Shown here: in pieces, positions 61,285-64,000 of the stretch | Layout: every line of letters begins with the position of its first letter | How positions within the stretch are numbered: position 1 is the stretch's first letter | Source of the DNA: Cytobacillus dafuensis | GTDB lineage: Bacteria > Bacillota > Bacilli > Bacillales > Cytobacillaceae | Assembly (NCBI RefSeq): GCF_007995155.1 | Contig: NZ_CP042593.1 | Coordinates: 1,592,001 to 1,656,000 of the forward strand | Reading direction: 5' to 3' | Length of the DNA: 64,000 nt | Position numbers and translations under genes: made by a program | The notes under the pieces: model-generated | What the model was told of the DNA's origin: nothing | What the model saw: the letters and a program-made list of their open reading frames with translations, nothing else | The model's database searches: none

Positions 61285-62556
61285 ATGGCAAGAAAAATAG
61301 GATTTTATGGTGTGATTGCCTATTTTCTATATGGATTATTCTTTTATTGGTATTTATTTTATTTTGCGGATACAAGCTTAGCATTTGAATATGAGGGATC
61401 AAGGGCAGATCCTGCAACATTCTTGAATAGCAGAGAGCTTATGCTAAGTGAAGGATATTCTAAAATTAGAGATCTATTATTTTTCCTATCTACACCATTT
61501 GAATGGCTTTTTTATTTATTTATTATGCTGCTTGGTTTTTCGAATGCTTTCAAAAAATGGGCAGAGCAGTCTTCAAAATTCAAGTTTATACAAATATCCA
61601 TATACCTAATTTGGCTTTCGTTCTTTTCTTTTATCGCAACATTGCCATTGAGTTATATTAGCTATTCCTTATCTAAAAGCTATAATATTTCTACTCAAAG
61701 CTTTGGCGGGTGGATGAAAGATGAACTCATTGATTTTTGGATTAATTATGGGACGATGTTAATCATTGTACCTGTTCTTTATTGGCTCATTAATAAGAGT
61801 CGAAAAAGATGGTGGCTTTATGCGTGGCTAATATCTATTCCCTTCACACTATTTATGATGTTTTTACAGCCAGTTGTCATTGATCCTTTATACAATGATT
61901 TTTATCCGTTAAAAAATAAAGAACTGGAAGCTAAAATTTTGGATCTGGCAGACAAAGCCAATATCCCTGCTGAACATGTTTTTGAAGTAAATATGTCAGA
62001 AAAAACAAATGCTCTTAATGCTTACGTTAACGGAATTGGGTCGAATTCGAGAATTGTACTCTGGGACACAACCTTAAATCAGTTAAATGAAAATGAAATT
62101 TTATTTATCATGGCGCATGAAATGGGTCATTATGTAGAGAAGCATATTTATTTCGGAATAGCAGGCTATTTGCTTTTATCCTTAGTAGGTCTTTACTTAG
62201 CTGCAAGGATAATGGAGCAAGTTATTAGCAGATGGGGAAATGTGTTTAAAATTCCTGCAGTTAATGATATTCGCTCATTGCCGTTATTTTTAATGATTAT
62301 CTCCATGCTTTTATTTATCTCAAGTCCATTTTCAAATTTTGTTTCCCGTTATCAGGAATCCCGAGCTGATAAATATGCCATTGAGCTTACAAAGGATACT
62401 GAAGCAGCTATACAAACATTTCAGGAATTAACCCGTGCAGGACGAAGCCAGGTAAATCCGCCGTTGCTTGTAAAAATATTTCGATATGGTCATCCGACCA
62501 TGCTTGAAAGAATTTCCTACCTTGAAGAATATGAGATTAAGAATCGATCCAAATGA
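61285..62556 (+). CDS. yhfN: M48 CAAX-protease-like metallopeptidase YhfN
   Basis: A 423-residue membrane metalloprotease of the Ste24/M48A type. Seven or so helices; zinc motif HEMGH near residue 275, and the third ligand glutamate in SRYQESRADKYA near 355. The length matches B. subtilis YhfN. Substrates in bacteria are unknown, as no protein prenylation is expected. The ATG at 61285 follows AAAGGGGGGAGTG. Ends 40 bases before R4 copy 3. Confidence 0.9.
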   Translation: MARKIGFYGVIAYFLYGLFFYWYLFYFADTSLAFEYEGSRADPATFLNSRELMLSEGYSKIRDLLFFLSTPFEWLFYLFIMLLGFSNAFKKWAEQSSKFKFIQISIYLIWLSFFSFIATLPLSYISYSLSKSYNISTQSFGGWMKDELIDFWINYGTMLIIVPVLYWLINKSRKRWWLYAWLISIPFTLFMMFLQPVVIDPLYNDFYPLKNKELEAKILDLADKANIPAEHVFEVNMSEKTNALNAYVNGIGSNSRIVLWDTTLNQLNENEILFIMAHEMGHYVEKHIYFGIAGYLLLSLVGLYLAARIMEQVISRWGNVFKIPAVNDIRSLPLFLMIISMLLFISSPFSNFVSRYQESRADKYAIELTKDTEAAIQTFQELTRAGRSQVNPPLLVKIFRYGHPTMLERISYLEEYEIKNRSK

Positions 62557-62598
62557 GCAGGGAAGTCTGAACCTGCTCGTTTTTCTTTATTCAGAAAA

Positions 62599-62721
62599 AA
62601 AGGACTGTCCCAAAAGCAAAGGTGTCAGGCACCACGAACCATATCTAGAATCAATAAAACGAGTGGGATTCTAGATATAGTGTACTAAGTGGATGCCTGA
62701 CACCTTATGGGATAAACCCTT
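62599..62721 (+). repeat. R4 long-palindrome repeat, copy 3
   Basis: Best palindrome of the family: GGTGTCAGGCACC near one end mirrors GGATGCCTGACACC near the other. ATATCTAGAATC mirrors GATTCTAGATAT around AATAAAACGAGTGG. It lies between convergent yhfN and the IDEAL-domain gene. Confidence 0.85.
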
Positions 62722-62735
62722 AGGCTTTCTGGTAG

Positions 62736-62972
62736 CTATGTTCCGAATCGTTTAGTTAGTTCAATATATTGTTTGGATAAATGATTAAACTTATTTTTGT
62801 TTCCTTCATCGATAGCATGATCGATTTCTTTTAGTAGCTTCTTTTTCTCGCTAGTCAACAGCACTTCAGAAAGCAGCATGTCAATGTAAAGGTCTAAAAC
62901 ATAGGATTCTTTTAACTTCTTCTTTTTCATTGCGTTTTTTTTCATCAGCTCTGTGTATGATTTTTCATTCAT
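62736..62972 (-). CDS. IDEAL-domain small protein
   Basis: A 78-residue charged helical protein whose C-terminal half, EIDHAIDEGNKNKFNHLSKQ, matches the IDEAL motif pattern (hydrophobic-D-x-A-[IL]-D, then F-x-x-L-[ST]-x-x-Y). IDEAL-domain proteins are mostly of unknown function. In B. subtilis I recall a gene of this kind (yhzC) beside comK. The ATG at 62972 follows TTGAGGTGATTTTC. Divergent from comK. Confidence 0.8.
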   Translation of the reverse strand: MNEKSYTELMKKNAMKKKKLKESYVLDLYIDMLLSEVLLTSEKKKLLKEIDHAIDEGNKNKFNHLSKQYIELTKRFGT

Positions 62973-63137
62973 GAAAATCACCTCAACGCTTTTTACTATT
63001 ATATGTATTTTTCTTCTTTATTCAACTTATTTTTTTAAATTTTAAGAAAATATTTTCTAGTGTTAAAATTATGAACAAATTAGTAACATTTTGAAAATAT
63101 TGAATTTTAATGGTAATTATCTGGTATGATTAGGTAG

Positions 63138-63150
63138 AAAATACTATTTT
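63138..63150 (+). promoter_or_regulatory. AT-box matching the ComK recognition unit
   Basis: AAAATACTATTTT is an exact AAAA-N5-TTTT box, 17 bases before the comK start. A nearby AAAATATTGAATTTT has 7 central bases. ComK binds pairs of such boxes and autoregulates. The position downstream of the likely -10 (TATGAT at 63125) is unusual, so this is tentative. Confidence 0.4.
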
Positions 63151-63167
63151 GAGGAGATGTATAAAAA

Positions 63168-63743
63168 ATGAATATGCCGATGGTCCCGCCATTAATAGAG
63201 GAATATGAAATTAATCCGAATACAATGGTTATTATGCCTGTCACATATGGCAGCAAGATTTATTCGCAAATTTTGGAGTTTGAGGATGAACTTGTCTCTC
63301 CATTTAAACCCTTTGAGATTATTAAGAAAAGCTGTATTTTCTTTGGAAGCAGCTATGAAGGCAGAAAAGAAGCCACGAAACAATTAACTGGAATTACCCA
63401 CAAAGCACCTATTACAATAGACTCCACAAACTTCATTTATTTTTTTCCAACTACTTCAGCGAGCAATCCTCAATGTATATGGATTTCACAAGAGCATGTT
63501 CATTTTCATCGTCCTGCAGATTCAGCTAATACGAACGTTGTATTTAAAAATAAACAATCTTTGACTATTCCGATCTCCTATAATTCATTTAATAATCAGC
63601 TTTTACGGACTGCTTTGTTAAAAACGACACTCTCCAGCAGAATTGGTGAATCGGAAAGAAAGGGCTGGTATTTCATTAATGGCAGCAGGAATATTAATGC
63701 TTCGGAAAGATTAGGTAAGTATACTGCGAGAGGAATTGAGTAA
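63168..63743 (+). CDS. comK: Competence transcription factor ComK
   Basis: A 191-residue ComK. Conserved segments YEINPNTMVIMPV, CIFFGSSYEGRKEATKQLTG, DSTNFIYFFPTTSASNPQC and WISQEHV are easily recognised. It activates DNA-uptake genes and itself. Full length with no frameshift, so the organism may be naturally competent. GAGGAG lies 11 bases before the ATG; ATG 63174 is a less likely start. A terminator follows closely. Confidence 0.95.
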   Translation: MNMPMVPPLIEEYEINPNTMVIMPVTYGSKIYSQILEFEDELVSPFKPFEIIKKSCIFFGSSYEGRKEATKQLTGITHKAPITIDSTNFIYFFPTTSASNPQCIWISQEHVHFHRPADSANTNVVFKNKQSLTIPISYNSFNNQLLRTALLKTTLSSRIGESERKGWYFINGSRNINASERLGKYTARGIE

Positions 63744-63755
63744 AGGTAGCAGTCC

Positions 63756-63787
63756 AGAAGCATGAGAGTCATGCTTCTGTTTTTTTA
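63756..63787 (+). terminator. Terminator of comK
   Basis: CAGAAGCATGA/TCATGCTTCTG perfect 11-bp stem, 3-nt loop, TTTTTT tail. Confidence 0.93.
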
Positions 63788-63853
63788 GCTAATAAGATCG
63801 CATAAGTACTACTAAGGCATTCGCCAAAAAGGACTTTGGCGAACGCCAAGTTT
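63787..63853 (+). repeat. R2 repeat, copy 6 (5'-truncated)
   Basis: Begins at AGCTAATAAGATCGCATAAG, so the first half of R2 is missing. The terminal hairpin GGCATTCGCCAAA/TTTGGCGAACGCC is intact and would terminate the minus-strand gene at 63856. Confidence 0.8.
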
Positions 63854-63855
63854 TA

Positions 63856-64000
63856 CTAAAGTTCAGCTTTTGAGTGCCGCTTATATAGATAAAATTCCAA
63901 TAACTCTTGCACTTTGTTGCGGATGCGGGGATTGAAGTAGTTATGATGCTCTTCGTAGCCTTTATAAAAGAACATAAACATGGTAAAAGCTTCATCCCGT
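63856..64000 (-). CDS. C-terminal fragment of an unidentified protein (partial)
   Basis: The last 48 codons of a minus-strand gene that extends beyond the window, ending FYLYKRHSKAEL and then TAG. The visible sequence is helical and rich in aromatic and charged residues (FMFFYKGYEEHHNYFNPRIR). The frame is open to the window edge and stops 2 bases before R2 copy 6, which supports it as coding. Not recognised. Confidence 0.55.
   Translation of the reverse strand, partial: RDEAFTMFMFFYKGYEEHHNYFNPRIRNKVQELLEFYLYKRHSKAEL

Noticed and set aside
63789..63995. 68-codon minus-strand frame at the window end
   Set aside because: It runs into the R2 hairpin. A different minus-strand frame ending at 63856 has better protein-like composition and stops before the repeat.

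Overview
This window is low-G+C Firmicute chromosome from an endospore-forming member of the Bacillaceae (Bacillus sensu lato). It carries two alpha/beta-type SASP genes, YheC/YheD spore proteins, YjcZ-type micro-proteins, hpr (scoC), ecsABC, the Gram-positive hemEHY cluster and comK, all in nearly the order of the Bacillus subtilis yhe-yha-yhf-comK region. Ribosome binding sites are strong (AAGGAGG-like), and many starts are TTG or GTG.

Layout. 1-413 is the end of fumC. 0.5-10 kb is a sporulation block: two SASP genes, a small zinc-ribbon gene, yheE, four tandem ATP-grasp YheC/YheD paralogues on the minus strand, then yheB and yheA. 10-24 kb holds yhaX, hemZ, an acyl-CoA ligase, yhaR, the NatAB-like exporter yhaQP, the DNA-metabolism set yhaO-yhaN-yhaM, and yhaL. 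24-32 kb holds prsA, two YjcZ micro-genes, yhaI, hpr, yhaH, trpP (with a TRAP-like NAG array over its ribosome binding site), serC and hit. 32-42 kb holds ecsAB/ecsC, an amidohydrolase, a PAP2 phosphatase, a YhfA-like transporter, an orphan Upf1-like helicase and hmoB. 42.6-51 kb holds hemE-hemH-hemY, the regulator/Pip pair yhgD-yhgE, yhfH, yhfI and lplJ. 51.6-64 kb holds sigV-rsiV, FadR-box-preceded lcfB and an enoyl-CoA hydratase, a three-gene ABC importer, an XRE-cupin regulator facing azlCD, yhfN, an IDEAL-domain gene, comK and a partial gene.

Four interspersed repeat families fill most gene-free stretches. R1 is a 245-bp MITE-like element in four copies, with GGCT...AGCC ends and 8-bp flanking repeats in two of them. 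R2 is a 135-bp element ending in a terminator-like hairpin, six copies. R3 is a modular, highly structured element, four copies. R4 is a 120-bp long palindrome, three copies. No CRISPR array, rRNA, canonical tRNA, prophage or intact transposase gene was seen.

The most interesting non-coding signals are two. The first is a 65-nt tRNA-like element with an encoded CCA end in the leader of a SASP gene, behind a sigma-G-like promoter. The second is an apparent minus-strand non-coding transcript between hit and ecsA, made of three tandem units, with a sigma-G-like promoter at one end and an intrinsic terminator at the other. Both are inferences from sequence pattern alone. B. subtilis locus names are used from memory of family and synteny.
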